From: Capsulimonas sp.
GTDB taxonomy: Bacteria > Armatimonadota > Armatimonadia > Armatimonadales > Capsulimonadaceae
DNA length: 11,746 nucleotides
Reading direction: 5' to 3'
NCBI GenBank assembly: GCA_025963815.1
Contig: JAOQAA010000606.1
Location: 1 to 11,746 of the forward strand
Position numbers and translations under genes: made by a program. Shown here one piece after another: positions 1-6,805 of this stretch (its first letter is position 1; every line of letters begins with the position of its first letter). The notes below the pieces were generated by a model that did no database searches, was not told the DNA's origin, and worked only from the letters and a program-made list of their open reading frames with translations.

Positions 1-1242
1 GAAGTCGCGGCCATCTTCCATAAGTGGGGATTAAATGCCGTCGTCGTTGGCGAAGTCACCGACACCGGCCGCGTTGTCATTCTGGACAACGGCGTGGTGG
101 CGGCCGACGTGCCATCCAAGTCGCTCACCGACGACTGCCCGACCTACACCCTCGCCGCGAGCGAGCCGACCTATATCGGCGAAGTCCAGGGCGCGGATCT
201 GAATTTCCCCGAACCGGACAGCTACACCGACGCGCTTCTCACGCTGCTCGGCACGCCGTCCATCGCCTCCAAGCGCTGGGTGTACGATCAATACGATTCG
301 ATGGTGCAGACGCAGACCACGGTGCTCCCCGGCGACGCCGACGCCGCCGTCATTCGCATCCGCGAGACGAACAAGGCCATCGCGCTCACCACGGACTGTA
401 ACCCGCGCTATTGTTATCTGGACCCCTATGTCGGCGCCCAGATCGCCGTGGCCGAAGCCGCTCGGAATTTGAGCTGCGTCGGCGCGACACCGCTTGCCGT
501 TACCGACTGCCTGAACTTCGCGAACCCGGAAAAGGCCGACAACTTCTGGACCTTCCGCCGCTGTGTCGAGGGCCTCGCCGACGCCTGCGAAGCGCTCGGC
601 ACCCCGGTCATCTCAGGCAACGTCTCCTTCTACAATGAGACCCCCGAACGCGCCATCTTCCCCACCCCGACCATCGGCATGGTCGGCCTGATCGAAGAAT
701 CCGAGAAGCGCCTGACCATGGGCTTCAAGGCCAACAACGACAAGATCTTTTTAGTCTCCCTCGGCGAGCCAACCCTGGGCGGCAGTGAATATCTGGCGCA
801 AATCCATAACCTCGAAGTCGGCAAGCCACCGACGCTGGACCTTTCCAGCGAGCGCGCCGTGCAGACCTTCGTTCGCGAAGCCATCGGCCTGGGCCTGCTT
901 CAGTCCGCGCATGACCTCTCCGACGGCGGCCTTGCGGTCGCCCTCGCCGAGTGCTGCTTCTCCGCCGAACGCGGCGCCCAGATCACCGCGACCGCCGACG
1001 CGCGCCTCCTCTTCGGCGAGCGCACCGCCAGCATCCTGCTGAGCGTCGCGCCCGACCGCGTGGACGCCCTGCTGGCACTCGCGACAACGCACCACCTCGA
1101 TCTGCAAGATCTGGGAATCGTCGGCGGAACCCGCCTCACAGTCCGCGACGGCGACACGCTGGTGATCGACGCCGAAGTCAAAGAGCTTCAGCGCCGTTTC
1201 GAAGACGCGATTCCGAACCTGCTGGCGGCAGGAGCGGTTTAG
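1..1242 (+). CDS. purL: Phosphoribosylformylglycinamidine synthase subunit PurL, 3' part
   Basis: This is the synthetase subunit of FGAM synthase, step 4 of de novo purine synthesis, which converts FGAR, ATP and glutamine-derived ammonia to FGAM in the cytosol. The frame is open from base 1, so the 5' half lies outside the window; 413 codons and a TAG are present. Visible family blocks are TTDCNPRYCYLDPYVGA at about residues 131-147, TDCLNFANPEKADNFW at about 165-180, PVISGNVSFYNET at about 202-214, and the second-half motif AHDLSDGGLAVALAE at about 303-317. The length and motifs fit the short PurL (about 740 aa) that works with separate PurS and PurQ, not the 1300-aa proteobacterial form. 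purF follows on the same strand after 389 bp. An in-frame GTG at 94 is not the real start, because PurL-like sequence continues upstream of it. Confidence 0.95.
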   Translation, partial: EVAAIFHKWGLNAVVVGEVTDTGRVVILDNGVVAADVPSKSLTDDCPTYTLAASEPTYIGEVQGADLNFPEPDSYTDALLTLLGTPSIASKRWVYDQYDSMVQTQTTVLPGDADAAVIRIRETNKAIALTTDCNPRYCYLDPYVGAQIAVAEAARNLSCVGATPLAVTDCLNFANPEKADNFWTFRRCVEGLADACEALGTPVISGNVSFYNETPERAIFPTPTIGMVGLIEESEKRLTMGFKANNDKIFLVSLGEPTLGGSEYLAQIHNLEVGKPPTLDLSSERAVQTFVREAIGLGLLQSAHDLSDGGLAVALAECCFSAERGAQITATADARLLFGERTASILLSVAPDRVDALLALATTHHLDLQDLGIVGGTRLTVRDGDTLVIDAEVKELQRRFEDAIPNLLAAGAV

Positions 1243-1250
1243 GGTACGCT

Positions 1251-1423
1251 CCCTCTCCCGCGTGACCCACCCCGGCGCTTCGCGCCACCCCTCCCTTGAA
1301 GCAGGGAAGGGTTGGGAAGAGATTCTCGGACGAAAGCCGCTTGCGACAATAAAATCCTAAATACCCTTCCCTGCTTCAAGGGAGGGGTGGCGCGAAGCGC
1401 CGGGGTGGGTCACGCGGAGAGGG
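1251..1423. repeat. Large inverted repeat (62/61-bp arms, 50-nt spacer) between purL and purF
   Basis: The left arm (1251-1312) and the right arm (1363-1423) are reverse complements over their whole length except for one extra C in the left arm (CCCTCTCCC against CCCTCTCC). The spacer 1313-1362 is unrelated to the arms. Each arm also holds a small palindrome, GGCGCTTCGCGCC at 1274-1286 and its complement at 1389-1401. Transcribed RNA would form a very long GC-rich hairpin starting 9 nt after the purL stop, so it could end or process purL transcripts. No U-run follows the right arm, so it is not a classic intrinsic terminator. There is no ORF or transposase inside and no clear target-site duplication. 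A dispersed REP- or MITE-like element is the likely origin (inference). Confidence 0.9.
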
Positions 1424-1535
1424 GCGGGTCGGACACACGATAACATTGCACAGCATTAGGTCTAAGAGGACCATCTTCCGATTCACATTCTCGCAGATTC
1501 ACGGGACTCCGGCGGGGTCTCTTGGGGTACACTAA

Positions 1536-1582
1536 TGGGGCGGATTTTTCATATGTCGGCGACGACAATGAAGACCGCCCCA
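1536..1582 (+). promoter_or_regulatory. Possible stem in the purF leader; rest of 1424-1631 unassigned
   Basis: TGGGGCGG at 1536-1543 is complementary to CCGCCCCA at 1575-1582, an 8-bp stem with a 31-nt loop, 49 bp before the purF start. A smaller stem, GGTC/GACC, sits at 1459-1472. I see no purine-riboswitch core and no convincing -35/-10 pair between 1424 and 1631. The purF promoter must lie here or upstream of purL, but I cannot place it. The stem could be chance in GC-rich DNA. Confidence 0.25.
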
Positions 1583-1631
1583 ATTTCAGGCCCCGGCCTG
1601 TTCTCGTACTGACGGTAGGATTTCAGCACTC

Positions 1632-3113
1632 TTGGAAACAACGAAGTTTGATGACGACGCATTGGCGCTTGCCGCAGCCGCCGCGCGTGACGACGATGAC
1701 ACGCCCAAGGAAGAGTGCGGGGTATTCGGCATCTATGCGCCGGATGCCGATGTCGCACGACTGACTTACTTCGGCCTGTTCGCGCTCCAGCATCGCGGCC
1801 AGGAATCCGCCGGCATGATGGTGTCGGACGGCGAACACCTCAAGTGGTACAAGGAGATGGGCCTCGTCAACCAGATCTTTGACGAGCGCGTTCTCTCCCA
1901 ACTCCAGGGCTACATCGCCATCGGGCACACCCGCTACTCCACCACCGGCTCCAGTATTCTGCGCAACGCCCAGCCGCTGCACTGCGCGTGGGGCGACGGC
2001 AGCGTCGCCGTCGCGCACAACGGGAATCTGATCAACACAGAAGAATTGCGTGAGGAGATGCAGGCGCAGGGCGTCGTCTTCGAGACCACCAACGACAGCG
2101 AAGTCATCGCCCGCATGATCGCTACCCAGCAGGACAAAACGCTGGAAGACGCGATCGCGCACACCATGACCCGCCTGCGTGGCGCCTATTCCGTTTGTAT
2201 CCTCACCGAAGACACCCTCATTGCGATCCGCGATCCCTACGGCGTGCGCCCGCTCTGCCTGGGACTGCTCGACAACAAGCACTACGTCGTCGCCTCCGAG
2301 ACCTGCGCCCTCAATACGATTGGCGCTCAGTACGTTCGCGAGATCGAGCCGGGCGAGATGGTTATCATCGATAAGAACGGCTTCCGCGAACGCCAGGCGG
2401 TCCCCAAGGAGCGCCACGCAACCTGTCTGCTGGAGTTTATCTACTTTGCACGCCCGGACAGCACGATGTACGGGCGCGGCCTGCACGACGCCCGCCGCCG
2501 CATGGGCCATGAGCTGGCGAAGGAGCATCCGTGCCCCGGCGCGCACATGGTCATGCCCATTCCCGACGGCGCCACGCCCGCCGCGATCGGCTTCGCGGAA
2601 GCGAGCGGCATTCCGTACGGCGAAGGCGTCGTTAAAAACCGTTATATCGGTCGGACATTCATCCAGCCCGACCAGCGTATGCGCGAGGCCGGTGTCCGGA
2701 TGAAGCTGATGCCGATCAAGGAAGCGCTCGCCGGCAAACGAGTCGTGATGGTGGACGACAGCATCGTCCGCGGCACCACCACCGGCCAGATCGTCAAGCG
2801 TTTGTTCGACGCCGGCGCCGCCGAGGTGCATGTCCGTATCACCGCGCCGCCCGTGCAGTTCCCCTGCTTCTATGGGATCGACATGGCGAACCAGGAAGAT
2901 TTAGTCGCATATCGACACAGTGTGGAGCAGATCCGCCAGTTAATCGGCGCGACGAGCCTGGGCTTCATGAGCCTGGACGGCCTGACACGCGCCATCGGCA
3001 TCCACAAAGATAAGTTCTGCCGCGCCTGCTTCGATGGTAAGTATCCGATCGAGATCCCGAACCACGTCAAAGTCTCGAAATTCGCCCTGGAAATGCCGGT
3101 CAACGCCAAGTGA
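1632..3113 (+). CDS. purF: Amidophosphoribosyltransferase PurF, with propeptide and Fe-S cysteines
   Basis: PurF catalyses the first committed step of purine synthesis: PRPP plus glutamine gives 5-phosphoribosylamine. The N-terminal glutamine amidotransferase domain starts at the nucleophile Cys29 (EECGVFGI) and includes LQHRGQESAGM. The C-terminal phosphoribosyltransferase domain carries the PRPP loop VVMVDDSIVRGTT near residues 371-383. Cys265, Cys412, Cys463 and Cys466 (KFCRACF) match in spacing the four [4Fe-4S] ligands known from the Bacillus subtilis enzyme. Residues 1-28 would then be a propeptide removed to expose Cys29; they are unusually rich in Ala and Asp. The start is TTG at 1632 with only a weak AGGA 11 nt upstream, and no ATG lies between it and Cys29, so the start is uncertain while the mature end is not. 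The stop overlaps the plsY start (GTGA). Confidence 0.96.
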   Translation: METTKFDDDALALAAAAARDDDDTPKEECGVFGIYAPDADVARLTYFGLFALQHRGQESAGMMVSDGEHLKWYKEMGLVNQIFDERVLSQLQGYIAIGHTRYSTTGSSILRNAQPLHCAWGDGSVAVAHNGNLINTEELREEMQAQGVVFETTNDSEVIARMIATQQDKTLEDAIAHTMTRLRGAYSVCILTEDTLIAIRDPYGVRPLCLGLLDNKHYVVASETCALNTIGAQYVREIEPGEMVIIDKNGFRERQAVPKERHATCLLEFIYFARPDSTMYGRGLHDARRRMGHELAKEHPCPGAHMVMPIPDGATPAAIGFAEASGIPYGEGVVKNRYIGRTFIQPDQRMREAGVRMKLMPIKEALAGKRVVMVDDSIVRGTTTGQIVKRLFDAGAAEVHVRITAPPVQFPCFYGIDMANQEDLVAYRHSVEQIRQLIGATSLGFMSLDGLTRAIGIHKDKFCRACFDGKYPIEIPNHVKVSKFALEMPVNAK

Positions 3114-3751
3114 ACCCCGTCTATCTGCTGCTTCTGCTGCTCGCCTATCTGTGCGGATCGATCCCCATCGGCCTGATCACCGGCAAGATGGTCAAGGGGA
3201 TCGACATCCGCGAGTACGGCAGCGGCAATATCGGCGCAACTAACGTCTGGCGCACGCTCGGCCCAGTCTGCGGCTCCATCGTCTTCGCGGCGGATGTCAT
3301 GAAGGGTTTCATCCCGGTGCTTGCCGCCCACCATCTTCCCGGAGTTTCCCCCTGGTTCATCATGTTCGTCGGCCTCGCCGCGATTACGGGCCATAACGCC
3401 AGCCCATTTCTGAAATTTAAAGGCGGCAAAGGAGTCGCCACCTCCGTCGGCGTCGCCCTCGGCTTCAACCCCTTGGCCGCCCTAATTGGCTTCCTCTTCT
3501 GGGGATTGGTGCTCGCCGTCACACGCTATATCTCCATCTCCAGTATCATCGCTGTTCCCATTGCCTGCGTGCTCATCTGGATATTCAACGGGTACACGAT
3601 GCCCTACGCGGTCTTCGGCGTCCTGGTATCCCTCTACGTTCTCGTAAAGCACAAGAGCAACATCGCCCGCGTGAAAGCCCGCACCGAACCGAAAGTCACC
3701 CTGCCCGCCGTCCTGATGAAACTCTTCCACGGAGGAAATCAACGCGCATGA
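3110..3751 (+). CDS. plsY: Glycerol-3-phosphate acyltransferase PlsY
   Basis: This integral-membrane enzyme transfers the acyl group of acyl-phosphate (made by PlsX) to the sn-1 position of glycerol-3-phosphate, the first step of phospholipid synthesis. All three family motifs are visible: YGSGNIGATN at residues 36-45, GHNASPFLKFKGGKGVAT at 94-111, and HKSNIARVKARTEPK near 181-195. Hydrophobic stretches near residues 3-25, 52-73, 82-94, 113-135 and 139-175 fit the usual five-helix layout. The 213-aa length is normal. The start is GTG, overlapping the purF stop by 4 bp, so translation is probably coupled. The 3' end overlaps maf in the same way. Motif 3 is slightly unusual, with ARTEPK where GTE-K is common. 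Confidence 0.95.
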   Translation: MNPVYLLLLLLAYLCGSIPIGLITGKMVKGIDIREYGSGNIGATNVWRTLGPVCGSIVFAADVMKGFIPVLAAHHLPGVSPWFIMFVGLAAITGHNASPFLKFKGGKGVATSVGVALGFNPLAALIGFLFWGLVLAVTRYISISSIIAVPIACVLIWIFNGYTMPYAVFGVLVSLYVLVKHKSNIARVKARTEPKVTLPAVLMKLFHGGNQRA

Positions 3752-4347
3752 GCGCTCCCCGGATCATCCTGGCATCGACCTCGCCCCGCCGACGTGAACT
3801 CCTCGGCGTGCTTGGCCTGACCTTCGACGTCATCGGCAGCGACTACGACGAAGACAGCCTCGACCGCGATTCCCTCACGCCCCAAGATTGGGTCATGCAG
3901 CTCGCCATCGGCAAAGCCGCCGCCGTCGCCGCCCAAACTCAGGGCGACGCCCTCGTCATCGGCGCCGACACCACCGTCACCCTGCGCGGCGAATACTTCA
4001 ACAAACCCAAAGACCCCGCCGACGCCCGCCGCATGCTCTCCGAACTCTCCGGCCAAACCCACCAGGTCTACACCGGCATCTGCATCCTCCCCGTCACCAA
4101 CGGCGTCCCTGGCGCCCCCCTCACCGACTACGCCATCACCGACGTCACCTTCGACCCCATTCCCACCGAAACCATCAACGCCTACGTCGCCACCGGCGAA
4201 CCCCTCGACAAAGCCGGCGCCTACGGCATCCAGAGCAAAGCCCTCGCCTTCATCCCCAAAATCAACGGCGACTACTTCAATGTCGTCGGCCTGCCGCTCA
4301 ATAAGCTCGTCGCACTGCTTGGACGCTTCGGCGTCAACATCTGGTAA
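3748..4347 (+). CDS. maf: Maf-family nucleotide pyrophosphatase (dTTP/UTP type likely)
   Basis: Maf proteins hydrolyse nucleoside triphosphates, often dTTP, UTP or modified bases, to the monophosphate and pyrophosphate. Some affect septum formation. Family features in order are ILASTSPRRRELL at residues 7-19 (substrate loop), LAIGKA at 52-57, VIGADT with the catalytic-base Asp74, NKPKD at 85-89, LSGQTHQVYTG, and the C-terminal GAYGIQSKALAF followed by NVVGLPL. The 199-aa length is typical. The AYGIQ signature fits the YhdE subgroup better than YceF, but I would not fix the substrate from this. ATG overlaps the plsY stop (ATGA), and GGAGG lies at 3731-3735, 12 nt upstream. The coding strand is strikingly C-rich, which leaves a long open frame on the opposite strand that is not a gene. 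It is the last gene of the purF-plsY-maf unit. Confidence 0.93.
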   Translation: MSAPRIILASTSPRRRELLGVLGLTFDVIGSDYDEDSLDRDSLTPQDWVMQLAIGKAAAVAAQTQGDALVIGADTTVTLRGEYFNKPKDPADARRMLSELSGQTHQVYTGICILPVTNGVPGAPLTDYAITDVTFDPIPTETINAYVATGEPLDKAGAYGIQSKALAFIPKINGDYFNVVGLPLNKLVALLGRFGVNIW

Positions 4348-4367
4348 GCATAGCTGTCTAAGCTTCA

Positions 4368-4401
4368 TGTGCAGCCAAAGTTTTGTACAAAGTGGTAAAA
4401 T
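4368..4401 (+). promoter_or_regulatory. Toxin-antitoxin promoter and probable antitoxin operator
   Basis: The perfect palindrome TTGTACAA lies at 4383-4390. It contains TGTACA, the core bound by the YefM antitoxin in the known yefM-yoeB operator. A one-mismatch half site, TGTGCA, lies at 4368-4373, 16 bp upstream. A -10-like TAAAAT sits at 4396-4401, so a protein bound at the palindrome would cover the promoter. GGAGG at 4408-4412, 7 nt before the antitoxin ATG, is the ribosome binding site. No good -35 box is visible. Autoregulation by the antitoxin is inferred from the family. Confidence 0.55.
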
Positions 4402-4419
4402 GAGAATGGAGGATTTCGC

Positions 4420-4674
4420 ATGGTCACTATCAATGCCACGGAAGCGCGCAACAATATCGGTCAGCTCTGGGATACAGCCTCTCGCGAGCCTGTCACGGTC
4501 GAAAGCGCTGGAAAGCCAATCGCCGTGGTTCTTAGCCCCGAAGAGTATCGCCGACTGACACGCCAGCGCAAGCCCCGTCAGTCGGGCTCCATGCGTCACT
4601 TATTCAAAGGGAACGATGTCAATGAACTGCTTGCAACACCGATTGACGACGTGTTTGCGGAGTACATGGCATGA
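4420..4674 (+). CDS. Type II antitoxin, Phd/YefM family
   Basis: This 84-aa protein is a DNA-binding antitoxin that should neutralise the PIN toxin encoded immediately downstream and repress their shared promoter. The N-terminal half shows the Phd/YefM fold signature: INATEARNNIGQLWDTA at residues 4-20, then PVTVESAGKPIAVVLSPEEY, matching the usual 'V...GKP.AVL...EY' pattern. The C-terminal part, about residues 50-84, is the variable, probably flexible toxin-binding segment. The ATG start is supported by GGAGG at 7 nt. The stop overlaps the toxin ATG by 4 bp (ATGA), the normal arrangement for coupled translation in such pairs. Base composition is closer to 50% GC than in the purL-maf block, in keeping with a transferable module. 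Confidence 0.88.
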   Translation: MVTINATEARNNIGQLWDTASREPVTVESAGKPIAVVLSPEEYRRLTRQRKPRQSGSMRHLFKGNDVNELLATPIDDVFAEYMA

Positions 4675-5057
4675 AGTATTTGATCGATACTCACACATTC
4701 TTGTGGTTTGGAACAGAGGACGATCTGCTTCCCTCTCGTATTCATGCACTGATCCAAAATCCCGATAACGACATCCGAATCAGCATTGCTTCGTTTTGGG
4801 AGATCGGCATCAAAAACAGCATCGGAAAGCTGCCGCTGAATACAAATATCCTTGGGCTGGAGCAGCAGGCCCATGATCTCGATATTGAAATCCTCCCGAT
4901 TACCATCCAAGCCATCCATCAGGTGACTTCAATGCCAAGCCATCACAAAGACCCATTCGACCGTATTATCGCCGCGACCGCTTTGACAATGGGCGAAACC
5001 TTGCTGAGCGCCGATACAATTTTCGATAGCTACGGAGTCAGCAGGCTTTGGGAATAG
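4671..5057 (+). CDS. VapC-family PIN-domain toxin
   Basis: This is a PIN-domain ribonuclease of the VapC class, a Mg-dependent endonuclease that acts on tRNA or rRNA when free of antitoxin. The acidic catalytic residues are all present: Asp6 (LIDTHTFLW), Glu44 (ASFWEIGIK), Asp97 in HHKDPFDRIIAATA (Asp94 also nearby) and Asp115 (LLSADTIFD). The length of 128 aa is typical for the subgroup beginning LLDTHTLLW, which is commonly paired with Phd-type antitoxins, as here. The reading frame looks intact, so the toxin should be active. The RNA target cannot be read from sequence. No terminator is obvious in the 142 bp before the next gene. Confidence 0.92.
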   Translation: MKYLIDTHTFLWFGTEDDLLPSRIHALIQNPDNDIRISIASFWEIGIKNSIGKLPLNTNILGLEQQAHDLDIEILPITIQAIHQVTSMPSHHKDPFDRIIAATALTMGETLLSADTIFDSYGVSRLWE

Positions 5058-5199
5058 CCTGCGGCTTGAGCGCCTCTGCCCTCTCGCGATCAACTCAATC
5101 CCGGAAATCGTCAGACAACGCAAATCAGAATCTCTTTAGCAATATCATCTGAGCTTTTATCCGAGACGTAGATCGTGTGCGCTGCGAGGCTTGCGTTAT

Positions 5200-6246
5200 A
5201 TGAACAAACATCCCATTACCATCCTTCCCTTCGATTGCGTGAACGCGAGCAATCGTGAGTACGAGGACATCAACCATTTCCTCAATCTCATCCAAGCGGA
5301 ATATTTGCCCGACGACCCGCCGACTTCTCTCCAAGCGCGCATCGACAGATTCCAAAACGTTTCCGATACCAATGTCTTGAAGGCATGGTTGGCTGTGGAT
5401 TCTCAAGGCGATGTCGTGGCGTATGCCTCCCTCGCGTTTGAGACTTCTGGAGAAAATACGCATATTGCGCGGGTCAATGTCGACGTTCATCCCGATCATC
5501 GACGACGCGGGATGGGGCGCGAGATGTTTCGGCAAGCCGTGGAGACTTCACAAGGCGTGGGACATCGATGGATCAACATGAAGGTCTTCGAGAATGTTCC
5601 GGGAAGCGTGGCGTTTCTGGAGCGAATAGGCGCGCAGCGAGGTTTGGAGGCGCGCGACTATCAGCTGCGTCTCGCAAACATAGACGCCAATCAATTGTCT
5701 GGCGTTAAACACGCATCAAATACCTTCACATTGGGCTTTTGGGATGGGCCATATCCGGAAGATCAGATTGCGGAAATCGCGCAGTTGCAGGACATCATGA
5801 ATACCGAGCCGCATGGAGACCTCGCTGTGGAAGACGTGCATACCACTTCCGAGGAACTGCGGAAAATCGAACGCACGCACGCCGCCTTGGGAACGCAGCG
5901 CTGGTCCTTGTACGTGCAGGAAACGGCGACCGGACGCTTTGCCGGCCTGTCGGAAGTCTTGTGGCGCCTCAGCCGTCCCGAAATCGTGACGCAAAAGATA
6001 ACGGCGGTCTTGCCCCAGTTCCAGGGTCATGGCCTCGGACGACGTCTCAAACTGACAATGCTGGACCGGATCTTACGCGAACGCCCAGAAGCCCATTTTC
6101 TTCGTACCGGAATGGCGGATTCCAACACAGCGATGCTCGCCATCAACTTATCACTGGGCTTCCAGCCTTACAGCGCCTTCTGCATTTGGCAGGTCTCGAT
6201 GGATCAGGCGCTGGCGTATTTAGCCAACAGATCTTCTCAGGTATGA
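5200..6246 (+). CDS. Tandem-GNAT N-acetyltransferase
   Basis: This 348-aa protein has two GNAT domains in one chain. The acetyl-CoA pyrophosphate-binding motif of the first is HPDHRRRGMGREMF at about residues 96-109, followed by NVPGSVAFLERIGA. That of the second is PQFQGHGLGRRLKL at about 271-284, followed by NTAMLAINLSLGFQP. Two-domain layouts of this type include mycothiol synthase (MshD) and many uncharacterised acetyltransferases; the substrate is unknown here. In such proteins often only one domain is catalytic, but both retain the Q/RxxGxG/A-type loop. I start at ATG 5200, because GAGG at 5186-5189 is 10 nt upstream; a TTG at 5191 in the same frame would leave only 1 nt to that site. 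Neighbours give no pathway clue. Confidence 0.85.
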   Translation: MNKHPITILPFDCVNASNREYEDINHFLNLIQAEYLPDDPPTSLQARIDRFQNVSDTNVLKAWLAVDSQGDVVAYASLAFETSGENTHIARVNVDVHPDHRRRGMGREMFRQAVETSQGVGHRWINMKVFENVPGSVAFLERIGAQRGLEARDYQLRLANIDANQLSGVKHASNTFTLGFWDGPYPEDQIAEIAQLQDIMNTEPHGDLAVEDVHTTSEELRKIERTHAALGTQRWSLYVQETATGRFAGLSEVLWRLSRPEIVTQKITAVLPQFQGHGLGRRLKLTMLDRILRERPEAHFLRTGMADSNTAMLAINLSLGFQPYSAFCIWQVSMDQALAYLANRSSQV

Positions 6247-6289
6247 TAGTGCTGCCCGAGCGAACCAACGATCAGCAAAGGGAGGTATT

Positions 6290-6358
6290 ATGGATAACAC
6301 GATGGTTCTCCACTTCACGGAAGCATTCAAGGGAAAATCAAACACATGTCGTCTCTAG
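6290..6358 (+). CDS. Possible 22-codon leader ORF overlapping the SnoaL-like gene
   Basis: ATG at 6290 is preceded by AAAGGGAGG (6277-6285), one of the strongest Shine-Dalgarno matches in the window, with 4 nt spacing. The ORF encodes MDNTMVLHFTEAFKGKSNTC plus two residues and stops with TAG at 6356-6358, inside the first codons of the next gene, whose ATG is at 6346 in another frame. It is too short for homology. It could be a translational-coupling leader, a small protein, or the leftover start of a gene that has shifted frame. No run of one amino acid suggests classical attenuation. Confidence 0.35.
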   Translation: MDNTMVLHFTEAFKGKSNTCRL

Positions 6359-6753
6359 AAAACAAGCAAGTCATTAACCGCTTCATGGACGAAGTCTTGA
6401 ACGCTAAGAACCTGGACGCCATGGAGGAAATTGTCGCCGAGGACTTTATCGAGCGTATTCCGTTTCCCGGGCAGGGACCTGGCCGCGCCGGATTGCGGGA
6501 CGCGGTCGCCGGCTTGATTTCTGCGTTTCCCGACATGAACTGGACTGTCGACGAGCAGGTCGCCGAGGGAGACACCGTGGTCACTCGGTTTACTCTGACA
6601 GGGACGAACAGCGGCAATTTCATGGGCATGCCGGCCACGGGAAAAGCGATCAATGTTTGGGGCGTCGTGATCGATGTTGTGCGCGATGGGCTATTTGCTG
6701 AAAGCCGCATGCTGCTCGATATGCCGGCGCTTATGGGTCAATTGTCCGCATAA
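6346..6753 (+). CDS. SnoaL-like / ester cyclase family protein
   Basis: This 135-aa single-domain protein belongs to the NTF2-like, SnoaL-type superfamily, whose small alpha+beta barrels serve as polyketide cyclases, isomerases or binding proteins. The pattern is clear: NKQVINRFMDEVLNAKNLDA followed by MEEIVAEDFIE, GLRDAVAGLISAFPDMNWTV, the central EGDTVVTRFTLTGTNSGNFM, and GKAINVWGVVIDVVRDGLFAE at the C-terminus. The family is functionally diverse, so a cyclase activity is only a name here. ATG 6346 is the family-like start, but its own ribosome binding site (AAGGGA at 6329-6334, 11 nt away) is weaker than that of the overlapping 22-codon ORF, so it may depend on coupling. It converges on the minus-strand YwqG gene 52 bp downstream; no terminator hairpin is evident between them. 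Confidence 0.85.
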   Translation: MSSLENKQVINRFMDEVLNAKNLDAMEEIVAEDFIERIPFPGQGPGRAGLRDAVAGLISAFPDMNWTVDEQVAEGDTVVTRFTLTGTNSGNFMGMPATGKAINVWGVVIDVVRDGLFAESRMLLDMPALMGQLSA

Positions 6754-6805
6754 CCTGTGCACAGCTCAGGTTCTTTGAAGTGATGGAACTCTCCCTGCGT
6801 TTAGT

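Noticed and set aside
1623..2831. 402-codon open frame on the minus strand across purF
   Set aside because: It lies wholly opposite PurF, which has clear family motifs; it has no recognisable domain and no ribosome binding site. It is a by-product of GC-rich codon use.
4383..4396. TTGTACAAAGTGGT matches the core of the attB2 recombination site used in cloning vectors
   Set aside because: The match ends outside 14 bases, no vector sequence is near, and the palindrome is better explained as an antitoxin operator. Coincidence is likely.
3739..4599. 286-codon open frame on the minus strand across maf
   Set aside because: It is Gly/Val/Asp-rich low-complexity sequence opposite the C-rich maf coding strand, and it runs on into the antitoxin. 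It is composition-driven.
5739..6377. 212-codon plus-strand frame inside the tandem GNAT gene
   Set aside because: It overlaps the second GNAT domain, which carries family motifs. The translation has no recognisable fold and is an alternate-frame shadow.
6755..6764. CTGTGCACAG perfect 10-bp palindrome between the convergent SnoaL-like and YwqG genes
   Set aside because: It has no U-run, no second copy in the window and no gene start nearby to regulate. Ten-base palindromes are expected by chance.
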